Part shown: in pieces, positions 34,684 through 44,227 of the stretch | Position numbering within the stretch: position 1 is the stretch's first letter | Layout of the letters: the number at the start of each line of letters is the position of its first letter | From: Phenylobacterium sp. | GTDB taxonomy: Bacteria; Pseudomonadota; Alphaproteobacteria; Caulobacterales; Caulobacteraceae | Direction of reading: 5' to 3' | Length of the DNA stretch: 57,202 nucleotides | NCBI RefSeq assembly: GCF_030645195.1 | Contig: NZ_JAUSLW010000027.1 | Location: forward strand, 1-57,202 | Program-made: the position numbers and the translations under genes | The notes under the pieces: generated by a model | What the model was told of the DNA's origin: nothing | Databases searched by the model: none | The model's input: only the letters and a program-made list of their open reading frames with translations

Positions 34684-37293
34684 ATGTATCGTAGATTCCA
34701 ATTGCTGGCGGCCACCGCCCTGGTCTCCGTCGCGCTCACGGGCGTCGCCCAGGCCCAGAGCGGCGCCACCACCATCGAGGAGCTGGTGGTCACCGCCGAG
34801 AAGCGCGAGCAGAGCCTGCAGGATGTACCGGTGGCGGTCTCGGCCTTCACCTCGGAGAAGCGTGACCTGATCGGGATCAGCACGGTCCAGGACATCACCA
34901 ACTTCACGCCGGGCCTGGCCTATTCGGCCGGCAACGACCGGATCAGCCTGCGCGGCATCGGCCGACTGACCAACAACCTCGCCTCCGAGCCCGGCGTCGC
35001 CACCTATGTGGACGGGGTCTACACCTCATCGACCGTCGAGGTCGGCCGCTCGCCCCTGTTCATCGGCCGGGTGGAGGTGCTGCGCGGGCCCCAGGGCACG
35101 CTCTATGGCCGCAACTCCATCGGCGGGGCGATCAACGCCATCTCCAAGCGCCCCACCGACGCCTTCTCCGGCGAGATCCGCGGCAGCTACGGGAACTACA
35201 ATCGGCGCGTCCTGGAGGGCACGGTGTCGGGTCCGATCACGGACGGCCTGCGCGTCCGCCTCGGCGCCTCGATGACCAAACAGGACGAGGGCTGGTTCCA
35301 CAACATCTCCGGCGGCCCCGACGAGGGGGACATCCGCGACGAAAAATACTTCGAGGCTCAGTTCGAGGGCGAGCTGGGGGACCATGCCGATTTCTGGCTG
35401 AAGGTGGCCAGGAGCAAGTACGACAACCGTTCGGCGCCGGGCGGACGCACCGGCGGCGGCCTGACACCGCTGGACACCGCCCTGATCACGCCCGGCAGCC
35501 TGTCGCCCGGCGCCGGCTATGGCTTCGCCTTCGGCCAGAACCTGGTGACCCTGGGCCCGGCCCGGAACGGCGCCTTCGTCACCACCGGCGACCTGACGGC
35601 CTTCTCCACCAACGGCGAGACCTTCAACCGGCTGACCGACTACAACGACCAGATCGCCGCCAACGTCACCTACCATCTCGATGGGATGGACCTGAAGTAT
35701 GTGGGGGGCTTCCAGCACTACAGGTACGCCCTGCAGAGCGACTTCGACGGGACCGCGATCAAGTCCTACACGATCCCGCTGAACCCCGGCCTGACCTCGC
35801 CCAGCGCCTGCAACCCCACCTATGTGGCGCTTGGAATCTGCCGGCCCCTGGTGGCGCGGCCCAACGTGGTCAGCCTCTATCAGGAGAACAAGGAGTGGTT
35901 CAGCCACGAGCTGAACCTGGCCTCCACAAATGATGGGCCGCTGCAGTGGATCGTCGGGGCCTATCTCTACAACGAGAAGTACAAGCAGCCCTTCGAGATC
36001 ACCCTGCCCGACCAGGCCGAGCTGGCCACGCCGTCGGCCGCCGCGGCCAATCCCAGGCGGATCATCTACTATACCGACCAGGCGATGGAAGCCTGGTCCC
36101 AGGCCGCCTTCGGCCAGATCGACTGGCGGTTCACCGAGACCCTGAAGCTCACCGCCGGCCTGCGCTACACCGCCGACAAGAAGAAGGGCGTGGAGTCCGG
36201 CCGCCTCTTCTGCTTCGGCTGCTCGGCGGCGGTGGATCCGCGCGTCCTCGGGTCCTTCACCCCCGTGCTGGACATCACCACCTCGACCTTCTCAGGGGCC
36301 CGGCCCGCCGGCGTCACCGACCCGCAGAAGGGTGTCGTCGGCCCCGCCGTCACCGACGCCGCCACCGGCGTCCGCCGCCGCGGGCTCCACGACACCTGGA
36401 GCGCCTGGACCGGAACGCTGGGCCTGGAATGGCAGCCGGACACCAATACGCTGGCCTACGCCAAGTACAGCCGCGGCTATAAGGCCGGCGGCTTCAACTC
36501 GGGCACCATCACCGCCTTCCCGGAGACCGACTCCGAGCACGTGAACGCCTACGAGCTGGGGCTGAAGAAGGACTGGAGCGGCGCGCTGCAGACCAATGTC
36601 TCGGCCTTCTACTACGACTACCAGGACGCCCAGGTGCCCGTGAGCACCCAGCCGCCGGTGGGACCGTCGACCTCGATCTTCTACAACATCCCCAAGGCCC
36701 GCAGTCTCGGCTTCGAGCTGGAGAGCATCTGGCAGCCGATCGCCAACCTGCAGCTCCTGTTCAACTACTCCTATCTCGACGCCACCATCCGGGAGTCCTG
36801 CTGCATCACCGACGGGGCCGATCCGGCCGCCGTGGCGCCCGGCGCAAAGCCGGTGAGCGCGCTCGGCGCGGTCGATCCGATCACCGGTGCGCCGACCTCC
36901 CGGGGCCAGGACCTTTCGGGCAATCACCTGCCGGTGGCGCCGCGCAATAAGATCAGCTTCAACGCCAACTACACCTGGGAGTTCGAGCCCGGCTCCATCA
37001 CGGGATCGGTGAGCTATGTCTGGCGCGACAAGGTCTATTCCTCGATCTTCGACCGGCCCTATTACCAGGCGCCGGCCCGCAGCCAGATCGACGCGCGCCT
37101 GGCCTGGAAAGACGCGGCGGACCGCTACACGGTGATCCTCTACGGCAAGAACCTGACCGACGAGCAGGACTTCGACACCCTGACGGCGACCCGCCAGACT
37201 GGCTTCAACGCCGGCGGGGCCTACAACCTGAACCGCACCTATGTCCTGGTCCCGCCGCGGACCTATGGGGTGGAGCTGCAGTACCGCTGGTAG
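34684..37293 (+). CDS. TonB-dependent outer-membrane receptor
   Basis: The 869-aa receptor has a signal peptide (residues 1-24), a TonB-box-like segment IEELVVTAEKREQSLQDVPV, a plug domain (PGVATYVDGVYTSS, RVEVLRGPQGTLYGRNSIGG) and a long beta-barrel ending with an aromatic residue (VELQYRW). Sequences of this type are abundant in Caulobacter and sphingomonads and import plant-, steroid- or sugar-derived compounds; the ligand is not predictable here. Three MFS transporters of one family follow on the same strand, which suggests an outer- plus inner-membrane uptake set. Confidence 0.93.
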   Translation: MYRRFQLLAATALVSVALTGVAQAQSGATTIEELVVTAEKREQSLQDVPVAVSAFTSEKRDLIGISTVQDITNFTPGLAYSAGNDRISLRGIGRLTNNLASEPGVATYVDGVYTSSTVEVGRSPLFIGRVEVLRGPQGTLYGRNSIGGAINAISKRPTDAFSGEIRGSYGNYNRRVLEGTVSGPITDGLRVRLGASMTKQDEGWFHNISGGPDEGDIRDEKYFEAQFEGELGDHADFWLKVARSKYDNRSAPGGRTGGGLTPLDTALITPGSLSPGAGYGFAFGQNLVTLGPARNGAFVTTGDLTAFSTNGETFNRLTDYNDQIAANVTYHLDGMDLKYVGGFQHYRYALQSDFDGTAIKSYTIPLNPGLTSPSACNPTYVALGICRPLVARPNVVSLYQENKEWFSHELNLASTNDGPLQWIVGAYLYNEKYKQPFEITLPDQAELATPSAAAANPRRIIYYTDQAMEAWSQAAFGQIDWRFTETLKLTAGLRYTADKKKGVESGRLFCFGCSAAVDPRVLGSFTPVLDITTSTFSGARPAGVTDPQKGVVGPAVTDAATGVRRRGLHDTWSAWTGTLGLEWQPDTNTLAYAKYSRGYKAGGFNSGTITAFPETDSEHVNAYELGLKKDWSGALQTNVSAFYYDYQDAQVPVSTQPPVGPSTSIFYNIPKARSLGFELESIWQPIANLQLLFNYSYLDATIRESCCITDGADPAAVAPGAKPVSALGAVDPITGAPTSRGQDLSGNHLPVAPRNKISFNANYTWEFEPGSITGSVSYVWRDKVYSSIFDRPYYQAPARSQIDARLAWKDAADRYTVILYGKNLTDEQDFDTLTATRQTGFNAGGAYNLNRTYVLVPPRTYGVELQYRW

Positions 37294-37627
37294 GGCGGAC
37301 CGGGCGCGCCCTTCGTGGCGCGCCCGCCATCCCCGACGATCGAAAGGCGGCCGAGGGAACAGGTCGCGAACGCTGCGAACGCCTGCGTCAAACCCTTGGC
37401 TGGCAAGGGCTTGCATTGTGTCAGAACTGTAAGATCAAAGCCGTTGACGCCATGGCGGACCTCCCGCACGGTTCATTCCAAAGAGACCATAAACAGGCCG
37501 CGCACCTACGACGCGGCGGGAGGAAGACGGTGGATCGCGGCCCCCCTGCGCCGATGACGCGCGGACTCTCGACGGCGTTTCCGGCCTCTCCCCTTCCCGT
37601 CTCCCGCGGCGCTCTCCGGGGCCTTCG
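37294..37627 (+). other. 334-bp gap between TonB receptor and first GPH transporter
   Basis: A GC-rich hairpin (37302-37325) directly follows the receptor stop. After it I see no gene or clear promoter. The distance suggests that the transporter genes can be transcribed independently of the receptor. Confidence 0.5.
37302..37325 (+). terminator. GC-rich hairpin after the TonB receptor
   Basis: GGGCGCGCC (37302-37310) and GGCGCGCCC (37317-37325) form a 9-bp stem with loop CTTCGT, 9 nt past the stop. There is no T-run, so strong intrinsic termination is uncertain. Confidence 0.5.
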
Positions 37628-39151
37628 ATGAGCGCCACTCTCGCTACGGGCGCGCGTCCCCCGGTCGGGCTGACCACCAAGGTGCTCTACGGCCTGGGGG
37701 CCGTGGCCAATGCGGTGAAGGCGCGGGGTCTCTCGACCTTCCTGCTGATCTTCTACAATCAGGTGGTGGGGCTGCCGCCGCAGATGGTCTCCACGGCCAT
37801 CTTCATCGCCTTGATCTTCGACGCCTTCTGCGACCCGCTGGTGGGGCAGATCTCCGACAACTTCCGCTCCCCCTGGGGCCGGCGACACCCGTTCATGTAC
37901 GCCGCGGCCCTGCCGGTCAGCCTGGCCTTCTTCTTGATCTGGAACCCGCCCAGCGGCTGGAGCCAGGGCGAGCTGTTCGGCTACATGCTGGCCTGCCTGC
38001 TGGTGATCCGGCTGTTCGACACCTTCTTCGAACTGCCCTCCTCCGCCCTCGCGCCGGAGCTCGCCCACGACTACAACGAGCGCACCAGCCTGATCGCCAT
38101 CCGCGGCCTGTTCACCGTGATCGGCGGCCTGGGCATGACCCTGATGGTCTACCAGGTGTTCATGAAGGAGGGGCCGGACGGCTCCGGCGGCATCACCGAG
38201 CGGGCGGGTTATTTCGGCTATTCGGTGTTCGCCGCACTGCTGATCTTCACGGTGATCATCGTCTCCACCACCGGCACCTTCAAGCAGATCCCCTATCTGC
38301 GCCAGCCGACCGTGCGGAAGATCGGCTTCCGGTTGATGGCGCGCGAAGTGGCCGCGACCCTGAACAACCGCTCCTTCGTGGTGGCCGCGGTGGCCGGCAT
38401 GTTCATCGCCGTGGCCATGGGACTGAAGAACGGGCTGGAGCTCTATTTCGCCCTCTACTTCTTCCAGCTCACCCAGGGCCAGCTCTCGCTCCTGACCATC
38501 GTCGGCGTGGCCGCCAGCGTCGCTGGGGTGATGCTGGCGCCCCGGGCGGGCGCCCTGTTCGGCAAGAAACGAGCGGCGATCACCCTGTTCACCGGCGCGC
38601 TGGCCACCGGCATCACCCCGCTGACCATCACCCTGATGGGGATCGCCCCGCCCCCGGGCTCGGACGCGATGTTCTACATCATCTTCGTGGAGACCTTCTT
38701 CAACGGGGCCATGGCGGTGGCCACCGGGGTGTTGCTCTCCTCGATGATCGCCGACGTGGTGGAGGACGCCGAGGTCAAGACCGGGCGACGGTCCGAGGGC
38801 CTGCTGTTCTCCGCCGACAACCTGTTCAAGAAGATCGTTTCGGGCATGGGGATCTTCGTCTCCGGCAGCCTGCTGGCCTTCGTCAACTTCCCCGCCAACG
38901 CCAAGCGCGGCCAGGTCGATCCCGACATCCTGCGGGAGCTGGCCCTGATCTACCTGCCGCTCGCCACGGCGCTGTACGGCTCGGCCATCCTCTGCCTGTT
39001 CGCCTTCAAGATCGACAAGGCGACCCACGAGTCCAACCTCACCAAGCTGAAGGACGCCGCGGCCCTGGCCGAGCTGTCGGGCGCCGACGACCAGATCGGC
39101 GGCCTGCCCGGCGTGGCCGGCGGCGCGGCCCCCATCGCCCCGCGCGGGTGA
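37628..39151 (+). CDS. GPH-type MFS transporter, paralogue 1 of 3
   Basis: The 507-aa protein has about 12 membrane segments and the glycoside-pentoside-hexuronide signature: DAFCDPLVGQISD followed by GRRHPFMYAAALP, then the LAPELAHDYNERT loop and a C-terminal SMIADVVEDAEVKTGRRSEG. GPH carriers usually import sugars or glycosides with H+ or Na+; relatives in this lineage may carry other compounds. It shares layout and motifs with the next two genes, so the three arose by tandem duplication. The start MSATLATG fits the length of the other two. Confidence 0.87.
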   Translation: MSATLATGARPPVGLTTKVLYGLGAVANAVKARGLSTFLLIFYNQVVGLPPQMVSTAIFIALIFDAFCDPLVGQISDNFRSPWGRRHPFMYAAALPVSLAFFLIWNPPSGWSQGELFGYMLACLLVIRLFDTFFELPSSALAPELAHDYNERTSLIAIRGLFTVIGGLGMTLMVYQVFMKEGPDGSGGITERAGYFGYSVFAALLIFTVIIVSTTGTFKQIPYLRQPTVRKIGFRLMAREVAATLNNRSFVVAAVAGMFIAVAMGLKNGLELYFALYFFQLTQGQLSLLTIVGVAASVAGVMLAPRAGALFGKKRAAITLFTGALATGITPLTITLMGIAPPPGSDAMFYIIFVETFFNGAMAVATGVLLSSMIADVVEDAEVKTGRRSEGLLFSADNLFKKIVSGMGIFVSGSLLAFVNFPANAKRGQVDPDILRELALIYLPLATALYGSAILCLFAFKIDKATHESNLTKLKDAAALAELSGADDQIGGLPGVAGGAAPIAPRG

Positions 39152-39240
39152 CGGGCATGATCGACGCACGCCGTTCCCACCCTAACCTGCCGCCGATTCG
39201 CACGACCTAGTCTCCGCCCCTCAAGCCCAAGAGCACCACC

Positions 39241-40734
39241 TTGTCCGACGACATACCGACCCTTCGAGAAACGCCGAGGCTCGGCATGTCCACCAAGCTC
39301 TCCTACGGGGTGGGCTCCATCGCCGTGGGGGTGGCCACGCTTGGCCTCTCCTCGTCCCTGCTGCAGCCCTATCTGAACCGGGTCATCGGCCTGCCGGCCA
39401 TGTGGGTGGGGACGGCGATCATGCTGACCCTGATGCTCGACGCGGTGATCGACCCGGCCATCGGCCAGTGGTCGGACAAGCTGCGGACCAGGTGGGGCCG
39501 GCGCCATCCGCTGATGTACGCCTCCGCGCCCCTGATCGCTGCGGCCTGCATCGCCTTCTGGAACTCACCGGCCACCTGGCCGCCCGCCACCACCGGGGTG
39601 TTCGTCATCGGCATGCTGGTGCTGCTGCGCCTGTGCGTCAGCCTCTACGAGATCCCCTCGGCGGCGCTCGCCCCGGAACTCACCAGCGACTACCACCAGC
39701 GCACCACCCTCTTCAGCTACCGCTTCTTCTTCGGGGTGGTCGGCGGCCTGGGGATGAACGTGGTGCTCTACCAGGTCTTCCTGTCGCCGGCGGCGGGCGG
39801 GATCCTCAACCGCACCGGCTACGCCAATTTCGGCATCCTGGCCGGCGGGGTGATGGCCGCCTCCATCATCGTCTCGGCGCTCGGCACCCACCGCCACATC
39901 AAGGGCCTGTACCAGCCGCCCGTGCGCCAGGTCCCCCTGAGCCAGGTGGTCAAGGAGGTGATCGGCACCATCGGCAACCGCTCCCTGGTGGTGGTGATGA
40001 TCTCGGGCCTCTGCTCCGGCGTCGCCGGCGGTCTGAGCGGCGCACTCAGCCAGTACTTCTACATCGAGCTCTGGGGGGTCAGCGCCGCCTCGATCTCCTT
40101 CATCTCCATGGCCGGGGTGCTGGCCTCCGTCTCCGGCGTCGCCGTGGCCGGTCCCGCGGCGCGGATCTGGGGCAAGAAGCGGGCGATGCTGACGCTCTTC
40201 GTCTGCTCGGTCTTCACCTCGGCCGTGCCCCTGTCGCTGAAACTGCTGAACCTGGCGCCCGCCGACAGCGGCATGGTGCTCACCCTGCTGCTGGTGGACT
40301 ATTTCATCGCCACCACCCTGGCCATCTCCGGCTTCATCATCATCTCCTCGATGATCGCCGACGTGGTGGAGGACGCCGCGGTCAAGACCGGGGTCCGCTC
40401 CGAGGGCCTGCTGCTGGCGGCCAACGGCCTGTTGCCCAAGTTCACGGGCGGCATCGGGGTCTTCCTCTCCGGGGTGCTGCTGACCGTGGTGGCCTTCCCC
40501 ACCCATGCGGCGGCCGGAACCGTGGACCCGGAGATCATGCGCCGCCTGGCCTTGATCTTCCTGCCCATCAACACCGGCATGAGCCTGCTCTCCATCGCCG
40601 TCCTGCTGCCCTACAAGATCGACGAGAGCCGTCACGCCTCCAATGTCGCCACCCTGGCGGCGGCCGCGGCGGTGGCCGAGCGGGCGCGGATCGAGGAGGC
40701 GCGACCCGTCGTCGACGGCGCTTCCAGCATCTAG
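39241..40734 (+). CDS. GPH-type MFS transporter, paralogue 2 of 3
   Basis: This 497-aa carrier repeats the pattern of its neighbours: LDAVIDPAIGQWSD, RWGRRHPLMYASAPL, SAALAPELTSDYHQRT and SMIADVVEDAAVKTGVRSEG. The likely start is TTG at 39241 (SDDIPTLRETPRLG...), because it gives the same 15-20 residue cytosolic lead as the paralogues; the ATG at 39286 would leave only five residues before TM1. It lies 89 nt after paralogue 1. The Arg-Arg pair before SEG is replaced by Val-Arg, so substrate range may differ. Confidence 0.85.
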   Translation: MSDDIPTLRETPRLGMSTKLSYGVGSIAVGVATLGLSSSLLQPYLNRVIGLPAMWVGTAIMLTLMLDAVIDPAIGQWSDKLRTRWGRRHPLMYASAPLIAAACIAFWNSPATWPPATTGVFVIGMLVLLRLCVSLYEIPSAALAPELTSDYHQRTTLFSYRFFFGVVGGLGMNVVLYQVFLSPAAGGILNRTGYANFGILAGGVMAASIIVSALGTHRHIKGLYQPPVRQVPLSQVVKEVIGTIGNRSLVVVMISGLCSGVAGGLSGALSQYFYIELWGVSAASISFISMAGVLASVSGVAVAGPAARIWGKKRAMLTLFVCSVFTSAVPLSLKLLNLAPADSGMVLTLLLVDYFIATTLAISGFIIISSMIADVVEDAAVKTGVRSEGLLLAANGLLPKFTGGIGVFLSGVLLTVVAFPTHAAAGTVDPEIMRRLALIFLPINTGMSLLSIAVLLPYKIDESRHASNVATLAAAAAVAERARIEEARPVVDGASSI

Positions 40735-40793
40735 AGACGGCTTTCAAAAACCGGGCTAGGTTTGCAGAACAGAACAGAAGTCCCGGAGGACCA

Positions 40794-42281
40794 ATGACGC
40801 AGGCCGTACCAGACGCTCAAACCGGACGCCGGTTGAGCCTGCCCACCAAGCTGTTCTACGGCTTCGGCTCGGTGGCCTTCGGGGTGAAGGACAACGGCTT
40901 CTCCTACTTCCTGCTGATCTTCTACAATCAGGTCATGGGCCTGCCCGCCCAGACGGTGGGCCTAGCGATCATGATCGCCCTGTTCGTCGACGCCTTCCTC
41001 GACCCCATCGTCGGCCAGCTGTCGGACAATCTGCGCTCCAGGTGGGGCCGCCGGCATCCCTTCATGTACGCCGCGGCGATCCCCGTGGCGGTCTCCTACC
41101 TGCTGCTCTGGAACCCGCCCAAGTCGCTGGATCACCAGGGGCTGTTCTTCTATCTGATCGGCACGGCCATCCTGATCCGCAGCTTCATCACCTGCTACGA
41201 GATCCCCTCCTCGGCGCTGGCCGCAGAGCTGACCACCGGCTACGACGAGCGCACCAAGCTGCTCAGCTACCGCTTCCTGTTCGGTTGGATCGGCGGCCTG
41301 GTGATGTACTTCGCCGCCCTGAAGATCTTCCTGCGCCCCGACGCCGGCCACAAGGTGGGTCAGCTCAATGTCGAGGGCTACGCCCACTACGGGATCGCCG
41401 CGGCCCTGCTCATGCTGCTGGCCATCCTGGTCTCCGCCGGCGGCACCCACAGCCAGATCCCGTTCCTGCGGGAGGCGCCGCACCGCAAGCTCTCCCTGCC
41501 CATGCTGGCCCGGGAGATGTTCGGCACCCTGTCCCACCGTTCCTTCCTGCGCATCCTGACGGCCAACCTGTTCGCCGCCATGGCCGGCGGCCTGACCCTG
41601 TCCATCAGCCTCTATTTCACGACCTTCTTCTGGGAGTTCAGCTCGGCCCAGATCGCGCTGTTCACCTTCGCCAGCCTGACCTCGGCCCTGTTCGCCTTCG
41701 CCGCGGCGCCGGCCTTCTCCCGGAAGTTCGGCAAGAAGCGCTCGGCCATGACCCTGCTGCTGATCGGGCTCGCCGTGGGCTGCACGCCGATCGTCCTGCG
41801 GCTGCTGGGGCTGTTCCCCGAGAACGGCAGCCCGCTGCTCTTCCCGCTGCTGTTCGCCCAGAACGTGGTCTCCACCGGCGCCACAATCACCGCCAACATC
41901 CTGACCTCCTCGATGATCGCCGACGTGGTGGAGGACAGTGAACTGCGCACCGGCCGCCGGTCGGAGGGTTTGTTCTTCGCGGCCTCGGCCTTCGTGGCCA
42001 AGGCGGTGACCGGCATCGGCATCTTCACCTCGGCCATGCTGCTCAAGGCCGCCGCCTTCCCGCAGGGCGCCAAGCCCGGTGAGGTGGACCCGGAGATCAT
42101 CGCCCGGCTCGGGATGATCTACGTCCCGGTCCTGGTGGTGCTCTACGGCCTGTGCGTGACCTTCATGAACGGCTACCGCATCACCCGGGAAAGCCACGCA
42201 GAATCCCTGCGCCAGCTGGCCGCGGCCGCCGACCTGGTCAACGAGGGCGAGCCCGCCAGCGAGACCGGCAAACTGGGCTGA
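40794..42281 (+). CDS. GPH-type MFS transporter, paralogue 3 of 3
   Basis: The 495-aa carrier has VDAFLDPIVGQLSD, RWGRRHPFMYAAAIP, SALAAELTTGYDERT and SMIADVVEDSELRTGRRSEG. ATG 40794 has GGAGG 7 nt upstream. It is 59 nt downstream of paralogue 2, so paralogues 2 and 3 are probably co-transcribed. It ends against a tandem-headed TetR gene on the opposite strand, which is a candidate regulator of the block. Confidence 0.87.
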   Translation: MTQAVPDAQTGRRLSLPTKLFYGFGSVAFGVKDNGFSYFLLIFYNQVMGLPAQTVGLAIMIALFVDAFLDPIVGQLSDNLRSRWGRRHPFMYAAAIPVAVSYLLLWNPPKSLDHQGLFFYLIGTAILIRSFITCYEIPSSALAAELTTGYDERTKLLSYRFLFGWIGGLVMYFAALKIFLRPDAGHKVGQLNVEGYAHYGIAAALLMLLAILVSAGGTHSQIPFLREAPHRKLSLPMLAREMFGTLSHRSFLRILTANLFAAMAGGLTLSISLYFTTFFWEFSSAQIALFTFASLTSALFAFAAAPAFSRKFGKKRSAMTLLLIGLAVGCTPIVLRLLGLFPENGSPLLFPLLFAQNVVSTGATITANILTSSMIADVVEDSELRTGRRSEGLFFAASAFVAKAVTGIGIFTSAMLLKAAAFPQGAKPGEVDPEIIARLGMIYVPVLVVLYGLCVTFMNGYRITRESHAESLRQLAAAADLVNEGEPASETGKLG

Positions 42282-42297
42282 GGCCTTCTTGCTTGGC

Positions 42298-42341
42298 GCG
42301 TGACGGGCGCCGGAACCGGCGTCCACTTCCGACTGTCACGC
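42298..42341. terminator. Nested inverted repeats between convergent GPH3 and tetR
   Basis: Outer arms GCGTGAC (42298-42304) and GTCACGC (42335-42341) enclose an inner CGCCGG/CCGGCG hairpin (42308-42321). The element fills the whole gap between the two convergent stop codons; terminator function is inferred. Confidence 0.5.
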
Positions 42342-43571
42342 TTACCGCGCAAAGATTCCCATCAGCATCGGCCGGGCGAAGACCGAGGGCGCGGCCTTCT
42401 GGGTGACGCCGGGGACCCAGAAGCCCAGTTCCGCGCCGGCGTTCAGGGTGGCGTTGAGCATCTGGGCGGCGATGAAGGGATCCACCGGGCGGATCGAGCC
42501 CTCGGCGATGCCGTCGGAGATCATCGAGGCGAACCGGTCGGAGACCCGGTTGGAGTGGGCCACCTGCTCCTCGCGCATGGCCTCGGGCAGGGCCGACAGC
42601 GCCGAGGTGCGCAGCAGGGGGCCGTATTCGGAAAGCTGATATTCGGCGAGGGCGGCGGCGGCGCTGGAGAGCTTGGCCCACTGGTCCCCCGGCAGGCTCA
42701 TGGCCAGGCGCTGGACCCGGCGCATCACCTCGAAGGTGCGGTCGAAACAGGCCACCACCAGATCATCCTTGGCCTCGTGGTGATGGTAGAAGGAGCCCTT
42801 GGTGACGTTGAGCTCGGCGGAGATCTTGTCCACCGAGGCGCCCTTGTAGCCGCGGCTGTTGATCAGGCGGGTGGCGGCCAGCAGGAAGGTCTCGCGGGAG
42901 AGCTCGCCTGAGTCGGGCGCCGCCAGCTCGGCCAGGGGCGCGGGCGCCGGGGCCCATTGCGCGCCGGGCATGGCCAGGCCGCCGGTGAGGATGTCGAACA
43001 TCCGGTCGCCGATGCGGCCATAGTCCTCGGGATCGTATTTCGGCAGCCAGGCCGCGGCCCAGAACAGCTGCTCCATCAGCATGTGGGTGCGGGCCGTGCG
43101 GCGGCCGCGGCCGAGCCAGGCCAGTTCCGGCGCCTCGAACAGGTTCCGCACCTTGCGGAACAGCTTCATGAAGGCGTCGAACACCTCGGTGCGGCGCGGA
43201 TTGTTCAGGGCCCGGATGTCCGACAGCACCGGCAGGGGCGGCAGCTCGCCGGTGGCGGTCAGCCGCAGGCGCTCCAGATGGAGGTCCAGCAGGCGGCGCA
43301 GGCGCAGGGTCGGGGTGGGCTCCCGCAGGGCGGTCTCGGCGGCCTGGGTCAGCCACTCGACGCCGCGCATCAGGCAGGCGGCGGCCAGGTCGTCCTTGCG
43401 CTTGAAATAGTAGGTGACGCTGGTGGTGGAGAGGCCCACGGCGGCGGCGGCCACGCCCAGGGTAAGGCCCTTCACGCCCTGGGTGTTGAGGATCACGGTG
43501 GAGGCGTCGAGGATGGCGTCGCGCTTCTTCTCAAAGCGGTCCGTCGACCGGGCGACGTTGCGGTCAGCCAT
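42342..43571 (-). CDS. Tandem TetR-family regulator with two HTH domains
   Basis: The 409-aa protein contains two complete TetR modules. The first DNA-binding domain is at residues about 13-60 (TLGVAAAAVGLSTTSVTYYF, KRKDDL) and the second at about 225-271 (ASVDKISAELNVTKGSFYHH, EAKDDL). Each is followed by its own helical ligand/dimer domain. Normal TetR proteins are about 200 aa with one HTH. ATG 43571 has GGAGGGG directly upstream. It faces the three GPH transporters and probably controls a local uptake or degradation pathway; the ligand is unknown. Confidence 0.87.
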   Translation of the reverse strand: MADRNVARSTDRFEKKRDAILDASTVILNTQGVKGLTLGVAAAAVGLSTTSVTYYFKRKDDLAAACLMRGVEWLTQAAETALREPTPTLRLRRLLDLHLERLRLTATGELPPLPVLSDIRALNNPRRTEVFDAFMKLFRKVRNLFEAPELAWLGRGRRTARTHMLMEQLFWAAAWLPKYDPEDYGRIGDRMFDILTGGLAMPGAQWAPAPAPLAELAAPDSGELSRETFLLAATRLINSRGYKGASVDKISAELNVTKGSFYHHHEAKDDLVVACFDRTFEVMRRVQRLAMSLPGDQWAKLSSAAAALAEYQLSEYGPLLRTSALSALPEAMREEQVAHSNRVSDRFASMISDGIAEGSIRPVDPFIAAQMLNATLNAGAELGFWVPGVTQKAAPSVFARPMLMGIFAR

Positions 43572-43663
43572 CTCCCCTCCAGCCCCGCGCGGCCGGTTCC
43601 GGCGCGTCGCGAACATCCCTCTCTATCGGAACGTCGCGAAGGGGCCAATGGTCGGCGGGGAAG

Positions 43664-44026
43664 CTACTTCTGGACCCAGGCGCCTTCGGGGGTCTGGTAG
43701 TAGTCGCCGGGGCGCAGCTTGAGCTGGACGACGCTGGCATAGGTCGCGGCGCCGGCGGCTTCCGGGGTCACCCCGTTCCGGGCGGCGGCCTGCCGGTAGA
43801 GCTGGGCGCGGCCGGCGTTGATCTCGGCCACGGCGGCCTCGACCGTGGGATCGCCGCCCTCGCCCTGGACGAGGCCCAGATAGCCGTCGTTCTGCTCTCC
43901 GACGACGCCCGCGGACTTGGCGGCGTCGACGGTGGCCTTGGCGCTGGCGGCCAGCGCCGGGCCCGCAATGATCGTCCCGACGATGGCGGCGAGGGGGATC
44001 AGCATCTTTTGGAAGGTCATGGTCAT
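43664..44026 (-). CDS. ydbL: YdbL-like (DUF1318) periplasmic protein
   Basis: The roughly 120-aa exported protein has a signal peptide (LIPLAAIVGTIIAGPALA, cleavage near AAS). The mature DUF1318 pattern follows: AKSAGVVGEQNDGYLGLV, EINAGRAQLYRQAAARNGVT and a C-terminal PGDYYQTPEGAWVQK. It is the third gene of ydbH-ynbE-ydbL; in E. coli YdbL modulates the YdbH-YnbE bridge. Two starts are possible: ATG 44026 and ATG 44020, the latter with better spacing from AGGGG. The gap to ynbE is 5 nt or 11 nt. Confidence 0.85.
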   Translation of the reverse strand: MTMTFQKMLIPLAAIVGTIIAGPALAASAKATVDAAKSAGVVGEQNDGYLGLVQGEGGDPTVEAAVAEINAGRAQLYRQAAARNGVTPEAAGAATYASVVQLKLRPGDYYQTPEGAWVQK

Positions 44027-44031
44027 GGCCC

Positions 44032-44217
44032 CTAGAACAGGTCCGGATTCTGCTTGATCAGCGCCTTGACGTCGTCGTCCAGCCGCAGGCGGACATCGGC
44101 GTCGAGCTTGGCGTAGATCGTGATCGGCTTCACATCGACATGCACGGTGGCGCATCCCCAAGAGCTGAGGGCGACGCCGAGCGCCGCGAGCGCGGCGAAG
44201 GAACGGGGCGATGTCAT
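44032..44217 (-). CDS. ynbE: YnbE-like small outer-membrane lipoprotein
   Basis: The 61-aa prolipoprotein has a hydrophobic segment (residues 7-18) and a lipobox ending SWGC with Cys22; Trp at -2 is unusual for a lipobox but the layout is right. The mature peptide (VHVDVKPITIYAKLDADV, then LDDDVKALIKQNPDLF) matches the YnbE family. It is encoded 10 nt after ydbH. In E. coli YnbE polymerises on the C-terminus of YdbH to link the inner and outer membranes. Confidence 0.85.
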   Translation of the reverse strand: MTSPRSFAALAALGVALSSWGCATVHVDVKPITIYAKLDADVRLRLDDDVKALIKQNPDLF

Positions 44218-44227
44218 CTCAGCGGCC

